Of a stretch of DNA of 64,000 nucleotides, positions 11,452 through 21,074 are shown in pieces. The stretch's first letter is position 1. Each line of letters begins with the position of its first letter. Source of the stretch: Azolla caroliniana (Eukaryota > Polypodiophyta); contig JBHGNT010000002.1 of the NCBI GenBank assembly GCA_043228905.1, positions 9,858,001 through 9,922,000 on the forward strand. Direction: 5' to 3'. The notes under the pieces were generated by a model. The model was not told the DNA's origin and did no database searches. It was given only the letters and a program-made list of their open reading frames with translations. The translations under genes were made by a program, and so were the position numbers.

Positions 11452-11937
11452 TGTGTTATCCCTTAGGCTGGACAAGCCCTAACACAGGGTGTCCCTTTGG
11501 AACACTTCATCAAAGGGTGGACGGTAAGATATGGATAGATCACAGTATGGAATGGGTCTTAACCGGTTACCAATCGGCACTGTTAATGATCGTAACACAC
11601 GCGTAAGATTAATTATATTAAGCATAGGACGGTAGCCAAATAGACTCTAAACATACGTAAACAATAGTATTTCTATTAATTATCTGTCGTTGATTACATT
11701 CTAGTCGGGTCCTTTTATAGGTCTCCGACTGAGTTACAAACCGGTGCCAACCGGCAACCGGCAACGATCCGAATTGGCATACCGATTCTGGGTCCGTCCG
11801 TCCACTTCTCAAAATAACATAATACTTATTAATTCTCAAAATAACATAGTACTTATTAATTTGAACTCCCTATTCCTAATTAAATACTCCTTTTACATTC
11901 TAGACTCTAACCGGCCCCTTTGCCTTGCCGGCCAACA
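11452..11937 (-). repeat. Gy1 5' LTR
   Basis: Plus-strand ends TGTGTTATC...GGCCAACA, about 486 bp, and matches 14884-15345 along its length. It includes a short internal direct repeat (TCTCAAAATAACAT at about 11806 and 11834), which the Gy2 LTR has only once. Inside it on the minus strand, GGCGACCACGAT (11432-11447) is the likely primer-binding area; I cannot name the tRNA. Confidence 0.85.
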
Positions 11938-12028
11938 CATAAAATGTTGTTAGGATTTCCACCACTTGGCCGAGGAACTGTCCACCTTGGTCGCTAATTA
12001 ATTCGATTGGACATCCATACTAGCACCA
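11938..12028 (-). pseudogene. Gy2 integrase fragment at the Gy1 insertion site
   Basis: The minus strand reads YGCPIELISDQGGQFLGQVV and on to TTFY, the block around the second catalytic Asp of gypsy integrases. It is colinear with Gy1's own integrase near 1170-1205 (same CACATAAAATGTT start). It directly abuts the Gy1 LTR, so it is read as the target of Gy1, most simply part of Gy2. Confidence 0.75.
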
Positions 12029-12412
12029 TGTTGAGAATCAAGCTCAACCTAGTCTAGTGTGTGAACACAGCCTTGAGAGTGTGCACTCAAAGGTCAAAAG
12101 TCACTACTCTTATCTACACATTAACTATGTGTCATAGAATCATATTCTATAACACATAACTAATGAGTTTTCACATTCCCCATGACCCATGAGCTTCAGT
12201 AGTTAATGACGAGAGAGAGTGACTATATAAAGCACTCTCCTCCTACTATGTAATTAGTTCGATTAATCACCTTTGTAATATACATCGTCTTGAGTATTCT
12301 ATTGTTGTTAAAATCTATCTATCTTGTGTTTCTCTCTCAGTCTCTCTCCTTCCCTCTCTCACTCTCTCTCTCTCATACACACACTCACAACACATATCTC
12401 TCTCAGCCCCCG
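12029..12412 (+). repeat. copia LTR fragment (Co8-like family)
   Basis: It begins TGTTGAGAATCAAGCTC and includes TGTGTCATAGAATC and GTGACTATATAA, matching the LTR at 46690-47044 in order. It ends in a CT/CA-rich run without the expected TTTACA end and passes straight into gypsy protease sequence. So it is a truncated LTR sitting where Gy2's RT region should be. The right edge is approximate. Confidence 0.75.
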
Positions 12413-12882
12413 GGTGGTGTCGAAAAAATTCGGAAAGCATGGCCTCTGATCGTCACCTCCAAGTCCCGGATCAACCCGACCGGACGGACTGAGCTGGTGT
12501 CCGCCATCCGGAGCCAGAATGGGCATGGTTCCCACTCCTGAATTCCCAAAGTGTCGCATGTCCGGAGGCTTATCACGTTTAATCCTGATCCTCCAACGAC
12601 TATCGTACCTGGTAGCTCCCGTCCTTTAATAATCGCAGTGATTGCCAGATTATTGGTGTCCACCACTACCAGTCCTTCCTCCGGATTTGAAAAGAATGTC
12701 GGAGCCGGTGTAGGACTTAACGGAGCCAACGCCGATTTCAACCCGTCTGTGAATCGGGGCAATAGTTGCAATAACCGGCCCAATGGTAACGTGATTTGGC
12801 ATTCCTGAAGTGCTTGCCACGTGGGGTTCTCCGGCTGTGCCTTTACGATGAATTCCTCCACTGCATTCATGAGCTCCTTCAT
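12413..12882 (-). pseudogene. Gy2 protease with lost catalytic Asp
   Basis: The minus strand from 12882 reads NPTWQALQECQITLPLGRLL, then ELPGTIVVGGSGLNVIS. The active-site aspartate of the sister copy (VDGGS) is valine here (GAT to GTT, codon at 12595-12597). The frame continues through RMADTSSVRPVGLIRDLEVT and is cut at the LTR-fragment junction (FRIFSTPPGG). Confidence 0.8.
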
Positions 12883-14870
12883 TTCGGTGACATTGCATTC
12901 GTTGGCCTTTTCAATTCATTCGGTGGTCTGTTTTCGTATGGCCTCCTGTGCTTCCCACTCCGCCGTCTTTCTTTTTGATCTAGTGGTGACTTGCTATATA
13001 TCCGCTACTTCTACTTCCACCATATTGACTGTCGGTCATTTTTCGTTACTTTTAACCAGACATTGGTTGCTGTAATGGCCTTCCTGGCGGCAATAGTAAC
13101 AATACGCCTTCCGGGTATTGCTAGATTCTGCTTTTGGCCTGGTACCCAGTTGAAATCTCATTACCACTCAGTTACATTCTTTTGTTCTTCTTTGTTCCGA
13201 TTGGGCGCTACTTATGCCTCTATCCGTCTCGCGTTGGTACTCCTTTGCTGGCTCCCTACGATCCTCAATCCGAGAGTTCCATTTCTTAATAAAGCATCAG
13301 TTGTTCTTGTAACCTTGCCAGTGCCGGTCTTCGTAGTCTCCTCATTGATCCTCTTTCCTCCGATTGTAGCTTGGAGAGTAATCGCGATCATACCGGTCAC
13401 CGTTATAATCTTGGTTCCTATAGTATTGGTCCTGGTCATAATCATCCCTTCTCCGGTCGTAATCCGGGGAGTCGTCCCGTTCATTCCAATCTCGGTTGTA
13501 GCCTTCCCTGCGTCGGTCGTCACGATCGCGCCCATAGTCGTCGCGTCTTTTATCATTGTACCGATGCCCACGTTCTGGTTGGTATTGGTCCTCCCTTCGG
13601 AACCGTACGTCGTCCAGTTCGTGACTGCTACGTGGTTCAATGTTCCGCACTGGTGCCTCTTGTCGACAGAGCAGGTTATACTCGCATCGGTCCATTGTGT
13701 GTGCTTGTGAGTGGCAGATCATACATTGCGTCCTCATTGTGCAGTCTACCGTCGAATGGCCTGGGTTTAGACATATTGTGCATTGCAACGCCTGGCAAAA
13801 CCTGAGATCCTCCTGATTTGGAAGGGCCCTCTACAGGGCTCCCATCGTCATCAGGGAGCTATGTTTATCCATTTCCAGCACCCGATCGATGACTTGATCC
13901 ATTGTCCTGGCCTGGAAATCTAGTACCCCAAACATCGTTCAGAGGGGTTCCCGTAGAGTGGCCAGAAACACCACTTCGCCTCCTCCTCCGGAGGTGCCCT
14001 TGTTAACTAGTTGTGTAGTGTTTGAAATCGGATGATAAATTGGGGCACTGTCTCCTGCTCCTCTTGGTGGGTTGTGTAAAACTGACCGACTAGTTCGCAT
14101 TGTTCCACTTGCCTATGGAATAGTTGCAGGAATTTTGTTTTCAAGGCCTCAAATGTGGCAAAGTTGTTAGGTAGGTACTTTAAATGCTAGCAGGCCACTG
14201 GTTCCTCTAATGTCATGCCGAATTCGGCATATTTTTACCGTTCAGCATCGGGTTTGGTCAGCCTTTGGGACACATGATTCACTTCCCATGTCTGTAGGAA
14301 CGCATATAGACGTGTGCCTCCGCGTCAGGGTCATCACGGTACTTCGGATATGGGTATGGCATGGTGTAGTCTTCGGAAAGTTGTACCGGAGATGTGTGGT
14401 CTAGTTCTTGCTCTGCGGGTGGTGTTGGTGCATAGTTTTCCGCTTTCTCCCCAGGTGGTGTCGATGAGCCGTCCGATTCGTTGTCCTCCAGATTGTCCAG
14501 ACTATCATGGGTTCTTTTGTAATTTGACTGAAATCTCTATTCACTATCCGATTCCAACTCGAAGGCCGAGAATGCCTCCGAGTCTCCGTTGCCTGCGGCA
14601 AGCGTCCCCAGTCACGATTCTACCTCTTGCAGGCTCGTCAAACTACTGCCCGCGTCAGAAAGTTGTTGTTTTTGGAGCTGAAGTTCTTCTTTCGCGATCC
14701 TCCGAAGCACTCTGGGAAAAGACTGATCCTGTCGGATCTCCTCGGCCGCTTGTTGGAAGGCTTCCCGCCTTTGTTGTCTTGCGGCTAGTCTTCTTCCTTA
14801 TTCAATGACTTGGCCGTTAGTCGGTCGAGACATCCATCCCCCGGTGTTCTCTGCTCACTGCAGGAATCAT
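12883..14870 (-). pseudogene. Gy2 gag with double CCHC knuckle
   Basis: The minus-strand gag is colinear with Gy1's. Knuckles CTICLNPGHSTVDC and CMICHSQAHTMDRC lie at 13684-13782. The following 110 codons (13342-13680) are dominated by R, D, Y and N (for example RRDDYGRDRDDRRREGYNRD), much more regular than in Gy1. The N-terminal part (14200-14700) has an acidic/proline region and is broken by stops. The initiation site is not clear. Confidence 0.8.
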
Positions 14871-14883
14871 GGTCACCAAAATC

Positions 14884-15345
14884 TGTGTTATCCTTTAGGC
14901 TAGACAAGCCCTAACACAGGGTGTCCCTATGGAACACTTCACCAACGGGTGGTACGGTGAGATATGGATAGACCGTGGTATTGATTGGACCTTAATCGGC
15001 ACTTTTAATGATCGTAACACACACATAAGATTAATTATATTAAGCATAGAACGGTAACCAAATAGACACTAAACAATACGTAAAATAGTAGCGCTTCTAT
15101 TAATTATCCGTCCCTGATTACATTCTTGATGGGTCCTTTTATAGGTCTCCGGCTGAGTTACAAACCGGTGCCAACCGGCAACTGGCAACGATCCAGTCCG
15201 GATCCAAATCTGCATACCAATTTTGGATCCGTCCACCCGCTTCTCAAAATAACATAATACTTATTAATTACAACTCCCTATCCCTAATTAAATACCCCTT
15301 TCACATTCTGGACTCTAACCAGCCCTTTGGCCTTGCTGACCAACA
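14884..15345 (-). repeat. Gy2 5' LTR
   Basis: Plus-strand TGTGTTATCC...CTGACCAACA, about 462 bp, homologous to 11452-11937 (for example the shared CGTAACACAC and GGGTCCTTTTATAGG blocks; the latter holds a TATA-like box in the sense of the LTR). Confidence 0.85.
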
Positions 15346-16118
15346 CCTCTTCTCTCCGAAATCTTCTTCGGTTCAGGTCCGTCGGCTCCCCGTTTAGATT
15401 TCCGGAAGCGTCAGCAATTCTTTTGGAAATGCCTTGGCTTTCTGCAATAAAAGCAAGTGGGTCTTCCCCTTGACTTCAACCTCGTCCACGATTTGTCCTG
15501 GTTTTGGGGACTCCAATATCAGCCTCTTCCCCGATTATGGTCATCTTCCGTGACCAAGGCCTTCGGATCGGTTCCGGACTCCCGATGCTTCTGGCGAGCT
15601 TCTTCATCTAGAAAACTTGATTTTACCCTTGCTAGGGGCAATTGCTTTCTGTCTAGCCCAGCGTTGCCTAACGTGACAACTAGCGTCTCCCAATAATCCG
15701 GGAGGGAACCGAGCAGGAGCAATGGAAGTACCTCATCCATACTGGAGCTGTCATACTGGAGCCGTCTTGGTACCGGAGCCTCACTAACTTCCGGAATACC
15801 GAAACCCAATTAACGAAAACTTTGTTCTGGAACATGATGCCGAGCTTCTCCCAGAGTTCATGAGCCTTACTTTCTTCATTGAAGTTGTTGTACATGCTCA
15901 TGTCAACGAAGCACCGGATGTACGTCGTCGTCTTCATGTACATCACCTCCCATTGTCATGGCATCGATCTTGTCTGGTTTCTTGTCCCCGAATTATACCG
16001 GAAACCAGAGATCTTTGACCATGATCATGTCCCTCATCTTTGACTTCCACACTGGTAAGTTGGAACTGGTGAGCTTGAACATGCCGTCGAATGATTCTTC
16101 AAATTCCTTTGTTCGTTT
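15346..16118 (-). pseudogene. Co2 gag
   Basis: Minus strand: MFKLTSSNLPVWKSKMRDM (from about 16084), CFVDMSMYNNFNEESKAHELW (15946 downward), LLLLGSLPDYWETLVVTLG (from about 15720) and a degenerate nucleocapsid finger near 15430-15470. It is UBN2-type copia gag, close to Co5's gag (MFKLTNSNYSVWKSKMRDM). At least three frame breaks. The upstream frame to 16307 runs into the LTR and is not part of gag. Confidence 0.8.
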
Positions 16119-16129
16119 TGATACCGGTT

Positions 16130-16686
16130 TGTGCGGAAATAATGTGTGGGGAAATAACGCTCGGCTACAACCGAGTCTTCGACAAGGAATAGAAGAGAAC
16201 AAATTGAAACTAAGATGACACAAAATTTTTACGTGGAAAACCCTAAATGGGGAAAAACCACGGGAGCCCACGAACTCCGAACTATCACTATATGAGAGGG
16301 AATACAAAGTGGAAACACTGAGGCAACGACCTCGTGCTCGCGATCTTCACCAGACGGCAGTTACAATAGAAAGTGCTCGTAGCTACTCTCTCGTCTCTCT
16401 CTCTCTCTCTCTCTCTCTCTGTACAACAATAATAACCACCACACCTGTGATTGCCCTAAGTCATATTTATACTCATATGACCTTAGGGCTATTTACAAAT
16501 ATACCCTCAATGGGCTTACTCTAACATATTTACAAATATGTCCTTAGATCCTGTTTGCACTGGATCCATCTGGACTCACCCGATCGGGTTTCCGGGGCTC
16601 ATCCGGAACCCTTCTAGATCTAGTTCCTTCATCCGGCTCGTCCGGTTTTACTCCAGATCCCATCCGGAGGGACCGAATTCCCAACA
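16130..16686 (-). repeat. Co2 5' LTR
   Basis: Plus-strand TGTGCGGAAA...ATTCCCAACA, about 557 bp. It contains a CT run (16391-16421) and a pair of TTTACAAATAT segments. It is the same family as the solo LTR at 22869-23504 and the LTR at 32285-32834. The primer-binding site inside it reads CGGTATCAAAAC on the minus strand, a decayed initiator-Met match. Confidence 0.82.
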
Positions 16687-17036
16687 CCGACTTATCTACC
16701 GAACACAGCAAGGTCATTCACATAGATGATGAACAAGAAAACATGTCGATGCAGGTATCAGAGCATCTACGCTGATGCCTGAAGACAAAACTGCTCAAAG
16801 GCTACCTTCGAGTAGCCTACAATGAACCTCATCCTTAAGCAGAAGAGGTAATCAAGGAAATCGACAGATTCAACAAAATCACGAACAAACAGGTGCGTCG
16901 ATCCTGGAATCATAGAACGTAATAAACGTGTTCGTGCAAGCATTCAAACGTTTGAATACGTTTGAAAACGAACACGTTTGAAAAGGGAAACGTGCGTACT
17001 CCTTTTTTTCTATTTTTTCATTTATTATTATTATAA
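16687..17036. other. non-coding stretch with ACGTTTGAA repeats
   Basis: No reading frame. 16940-16998 has several variants of CAAACGTTTGAATACG and GAACACGTTTGAAAA, short repeats of the type seen near hAT termini. A single GGTATCAGAGCA near 16756 resembles a copia primer-binding site but has no LTR beside it. Confidence 0.4.
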
Positions 17037-17392
17037 AATAGTTTACCCTAGTGGTATATTGTCATGCTTTTGTTGTCTATGTCTTGGATTCAATTCCCGA
17101 TTATCTCATATCATAGAAATTTTTTATGTTAGTATATTCTTCTTTTTTTCTTTATTAATAGAAATTAGCTCAACCTAGTTGTAAGTTGTCGTGCTACTAT
17201 TGTTTATGTCTTGGGTTCAATTCTATTTTCTCATGTAACACACTCTCATTAGTGTCATGTCATGGCAAAATTTTATGTTAGTGTCATGTTCCTTTTTTTT
17301 CTTTTTTTCTTTATTCTTTTTTATTAGAAATTAGTTCACCCTAGTGGTAAGTTGTTATGCTACTACTGCTTATGTCATGTTTTCTTCATATT
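17037..17392 (+). repeat. three tRNA-like (SINE-head-like) modules
   Basis: Three copies, starting near 17039, 17166 and 17330, share TAG(C/T)TCA-CCTAGTGGTAAGTTGT...TGCTACT...TATGTCTTGG. The first two continue into GGTTCAATTC or GGATTCAATTCCC. The first block fits an RNA polymerase III A box and the second a B box (GGTTCRANTCC), spaced 47-48 bp as in tRNA genes. Pyrimidine-rich stretches separate the copies. No acceptor-stem pairing is evident, so they are not tRNA genes; a tRNA-derived SINE remnant is the best guess. Confidence 0.45.
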
Positions 17393-17518
17393 CTCGAATA
17401 TACATTTTATGAGTTTTTGAACATTTGATTATAATTTATAATGACATATTTTGATTCAATCTCTATAGTTCATACTCATTTTTTTGTAAAGTTCTAAAGT
17501 GAGGAGGATAGAGATGTC

Positions 17519-17696
17519 TTGATTCTTAAGAAGCATCCCAAAGGTATGCATGTGATACAATGCACATATTGCAACCATACTTATGTTGGTGGTTCACAAT
17601 GGATTAGAGTCCATTTATTGGGATTGAGATTGAATCAATATATAATAAAGACCATAGTCAATCCAATCCAACTTCGATATGATTTACCATACACGT
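17519..17696 (+). pseudogene. BED-type zinc-finger scrap
   Basis: The plus strand reads KKHPKGMHVIQCTYCNHTYV and WIRVHLLGLR. Cys-x2-Cys followed by a basic helix with His is the pattern of the DNA-binding BED finger at the N terminus of plant hAT transposases. It is cut by the Gy3 LTR. With the ACGTTTG repeats upstream it may be the remains of a hAT element. No transposase core is present. Confidence 0.4.
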
Positions 17697-18342
17697 TGTC
17701 GTGTTGTTTCACTTTCTGTGGGAAATAAGGCGGGGGCCCTAAACCGAGGAGCAAGAGAAAGAAGAGGAAGGAAGAAGCACAGTCACGGAAAAGGGGAGAC
17801 ACACAGAAACACAGATAGACGAAAAACAGGAGATTCAATTTCAATGTAAGTAACGATTACGGTGTTTGCAAGATTACAACCGGATACCCGGCGACAGACC
17901 CAACCTAGACAATCACACACCCACGCACACACGCAGGAGAGCCTTTGCCGAAAGCACACCGGCTTTCCTCAAAGCAGAGGCAACCGACTTAGAAAGCCTG
18001 CAGAGAATAACGATAGATAGAGGAGGAGAGAGCTCGGTTCCCAATCCGACAGCACCTCGTCTTTGCCCAAAACACAATACCCTTCTCGGTCTTCTTCCCT
18101 TCCCTTTTATAGGCCGTTGGGGAGGGACCGTTACACCCTGGTCACATCACTTTTATTCTCTATCCCTTCGGACAAATATCTGCTTCGATTCACTAGCCTA
18201 TTAATAAATTCTTCTTAGGATATTCTCATCAGCCTACCTATTCCTCATTATGTACTCCCTATCAATACTTATGCTCATGCGTAAGGGCCGGTTCACGCGC
18301 CTTTTTCACCAATTCCACCTAAGGCCAGTTTTCTTCACGACA
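17697..18342 (-). repeat. Gy3 3' LTR
   Basis: About 646 bp. It matches 25859-26495 nearly base for base, including CCCTTTTATAGGC, a promoter-like box on the plus strand. The minus-strand GGTGGGGGTGGATG just inside (18341-18354) is the polypurine tract. Confidence 0.92.
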
Positions 18343-18415
18343 TCCACCCCCACCAAACCGCGCATCCACCCGCATGTGCCAGAGAGGGACAAATGTTGGA
18401 GAAAACCGGCTCGTG

Positions 18416-19020
18416 TTACCCGTCGCGCTCCGAAACTTCATCCGCTCCGAGCCGGTTTTCATCGTCGCCCTCGCTTCTCGGGTCCCGTTCGTCTTCATGC
18501 CACTTCTTGAAAGCCATGATCCTCTTCTCAACTACCGGCACCGCTATCCACGTCCCATCAAGCTCCGCAAGGTGGTAAGTACCGTTGTTGTTTGCACTTG
18601 TTACCGTGTAGGGCACGAACCACCTCCTCGCAAACTTCCACGTCGCCTTGTGCTAATTGTCGAGGTTGTTGTCATAAACCAGCACCCAGTCGCCTTCCTC
18701 GATCTTCTCCGGTGCGTTCGATTGAACCGGACTTTGTTCCTTTCCCTCGCAATATGCAGCTTCGCCTTTGCCCGCTCCACGTCCTCCGGTCTTCGCTCGA
18801 GCTGTCGAATCCACGCCGCCAGTAGCTCTTCCCAGCTCATCTCGTCTCTCAAGTTCATTGCGGCCCATGAGGAGATCGTCCATTCAATCGGCATGACCGG
18901 CTTCTTCCCGTACATCAGCTCCACCAGCATGAACCCGGTTACCGAACTATGCGTAGTTCGGTCTGCCCATAACACGTAAGGCAAAAGCCACGGCCATTGT
19001 GCATCCGGAAACCATACCAA
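18416..19020 (-). pseudogene. Gy3 integrase, C-terminal half
   Basis: The minus strand reads WLLPYVLWADRTTHSSVTGF and LMYGKKPVMPIEW, the end of the catalytic core, then an Arg/Glu-rich helix (AKAKLHIARERNKVRFNRT) and the C-terminal domain with VTSANNNGTYHLAELDGTW. The D-D part of the core is absent because sequence upstream (above 19020) switches directly to RNase H. At least one frameshift near 18650. Confidence 0.8.
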
Positions 19021-20586
19021 GGATCGGTACGCAGTCCATCTCGATTATCACCTCCGTCCTGATCAAGTAGTCTTTATCGGCCTTGACTGCCAAAACGATA
19101 CCCTAGAGTTCGCGTTTAATTTCGGTGTATCCTCGTTGTCGCTCACTCAACACCTTTGCTACAAACTGGATGGGGAACCTCTTGCCGATTTCGTCCTCCT
19201 GGTTGACCACCCATCCTATTCCGGTTGGGCTTGTGTCTACCGTAATGTAGATTTGGACGTCCTTACCGTAAACCGCTTTCCGGAGTGCCAATGTCGCGGT
19301 TAGCGCCTCCTTCTATCTATGAACTGACTCTGCATGCTCCTTGCCCCACTCAAATTTACGTCCATTCTTCAGCAACCCGTAGAGCGGTTGATGTGTGCGT
19401 AATACGGAATCCAGATATGGTAGAACGTGCACGCGCCTAGGAACCTCCACACCTCTATAACCGACTTGCATTCTTCCTTCATCACGGAGATGGCTTCTAC
19501 CTTTGCCGGAGACGGCTTCCGGCCGTAAAGCCCGCACAATTTCCCAACCACTAGGATCTCTGACTACCCAAAAGCCGATTTCTCCCCGGAGAAGGTGAGT
19601 CGCGCGTCCTCAAGTCTTTGAAGCACCTTCTCGCAGTCGCCGATGTGGTCCACTACGAATCTTCGGCATCCATCCAGCCCAACCGTTTCGTCCTTCTCTC
19701 CCACCAGACACCCTTTTATCGGGATGTCATCCAAGAACGGCATGGTGATGTCCAGGATGCAGTCCCTCGGCACCTTGTTCATCGCATTCACCATGTGTGC
19801 CACCGAGTTGGTCCCTCCCTGTGGTAGGGTACACATCTGCCCCAGGCCGAGAGGAGTCCGCATCGTCTGATGTCCCTGCTCTCCATGGCTAGTCTAAACT
19901 GATCTTACCCTAAGTACAGATCCTCGACCGAATAGATCGACCTTTTGGTGAAGGCCTCCGCGAACTCGTCAATGGTTGGTCTAACACCTGCGTTCTGAAT
20001 GGTCACCTTGCGGTAGGTCCTGAATAAAGCGCAACGTGTCGTTCTTCTTCGGCATAGTAAACCACCGATTTGAATATGGGGCACTCGACGGCTCGAGGAT
20101 GCCCATCTCCACCTTTTGCTTCAGCAGCTCCATCAACTCAAAGATGTGAGCTCTGGGTACCAGAATCGGCTTGAGATTCCACGGCACATGCCGTACCGTG
20201 AAGATCACCATTGGTTCCATGATTGTCGGGTCTACGCACCCGATCTCCCCCGGCGCGAATGCGAAGGCCCTCCCATGCCTTCCGAGCATTCTCCGAAACC
20301 GGTCCTCCTCCGCCGGCAATAGAAAGCCACCCCCACCGACCTTAAGCTCCCGTAGCGTTATGTCGGTGAACCGGTGTCCTATGCCAGCCGGATTCCGTAA
20401 ACTTGGGTCCAACACGACCCCCTTTTTCCGCTCCCCGCTGCCCTCCGGCAAGGGAGCCGCAATTGGCCTCACCTTCCGGTCCACAATCTTGTACTTTGTA
20501 TCTACGCATGTCGTCCGATCTGACCTGACCCCTTTCCCGAAGTCAGCAATAACTTCGTACATTTCCACCGAGTTGACAAGAATCAC
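19021..20586 (-). pseudogene. Gy3 reverse transcriptase and RNase H
   Basis: The minus strand from 20586 has a long N-terminal region (VPWNLKPILVPRAHIFELM, YSNRWFTMPKKNDTLRFIQD). RT blocks follow, VTIQNAGVRPTIDEFAEAF and TLPQGGTNSVAHMVNAM, then ITMPFLDDIPIKG, where FLDD keeps both catalytic Asp residues. RNase H starts near 19291 with IYITVDTSPTGIGWVV and TEIKREL (catalytic D and E), then is truncated. Frame changes occur near 19870 and 19550. Confidence 0.85.
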
Positions 20587-21074
20587 TCAGTCTTCACTGG
20601 GCCTTCATCGATCACCTTTCCCATTTCCCGCAAGGTGTCGTTGAAAGAGACCGCCTCCACGGAGCTGCTAATTTCCTCATCGGGGCAAAGGACTCCGCAC
20701 TCTCTGAAACGTTCCTTGGCCTTCTTCTTCTCCCGGCCACTAAAAACCTCCGTTATCGGAGACCCAAAACTTCCTACCTATAGTACACTTGTGGGGTTCT
20801 GCCGGAGTGTCTAGAGTATCACGGCCCCACGCCTTGATAGCCCTCTTTAAAAATCCCCTCGGTTGTCGCCACCGAGGGTCTCGCGACTACGCTCGTGGTT
20901 CGGCCGCACAGTCAGAAATTGGACGGAGTGCCGCCCATCTTGGCTCTTCACGCGTGTGTACGCCAAACCGTTATCCAACACCTTTGTCTCCATGCGTGCC
21001 GCCGTAATGTATGATTCGCTAGGTATCACCGGGTGCGAGGATGTCTCGTGCACGAAGAAGTGCTGATCAATCTC
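20587..21074 (-). pseudogene. Gy3 protease tail and linker
   Basis: The minus strand reads HETSSHPVIPSESYITAARM, then ETKVLDNGLAYTRV and VQFLTVRP, the conserved C-terminal protease/linker block of this gypsy clade. The N-terminal part is separated by Co3 and resumes at about 24260. 20587-20840 is degenerate acidic linker. Confidence 0.72.

Larger units (their letters stand above)
1..11937 (-). mobile_element. Gy1: Ty3/gypsy LTR retrotransposon, interrupted by Co1, left end outside window
   Basis: Reading leftwards from the 5' LTR (11452-11937), the order is gag with two CCHC knuckles, protease, reverse transcriptase, RNase H, integrase: the Ty3/gypsy order. The interior is split by copia Co1 at 3594/8950; without Co1 the visible element is about 6.6 kb. 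The right flank (11938-12028) is integrase coding sequence of a related gypsy copy, so Gy1 appears to have inserted into Gy2. The 3' LTR is not in the window, so its target duplication cannot be tested. Frames are broken throughout and the RT active site is altered. Seen directly: domain order and LTR. Inferred: the nesting order. Confidence 0.85.
12413..15345 (-). mobile_element. Gy2: Ty3/gypsy element, 5' half
   Basis: This is a second copy of the Gy1 family: 5' LTR (14884-15345), gag with two CCHC knuckles and protease, all alignable with 8955-11937. RT to the middle of integrase is missing, replaced by the LTR fragment at 12029-12412; a piece of integrase remains at 11938-12028. The outer LTR end abuts the zinc-knuckle region of copia Co2, taken as its insertion target. 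Confidence 0.82.
15346..16686 (-). mobile_element. Co2: copia 5' end (LTR plus gag)
   Basis: The minus strand gives a 5' LTR, a primer-binding site variant, gag, and a zinc knuckle, then stops where the Gy2 LTR begins. The sequence at 15346-15430 is colinear with Co5 at about 33575-33655, so the break lies inside the continuous copia coding sequence. The missing part should lie beyond Gy2's other end, outside the window. Confidence 0.82.

Noticed and set aside
10667-11482. 271-residue plus-strand ORF
   Set aside because: Antisense shadow of the Gy1 gag N-terminal region, which has recognisable gag motifs and a homologue in Gy2.
16745-16770. copia primer-binding site (GGTATCAGAGCA) suggesting another element
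   Set aside because: No LTR end immediately upstream and no gag downstream.
17037-17392. functional tRNA genes
   Set aside because: A- and B-box-like blocks are present but no acceptor-stem pairing or clear anticodon stem can be drawn.
17866-18204. 112-residue plus-strand ORF
   Set aside because: Lies entirely inside the Gy3 LTR; the other LTR does not keep the frame.
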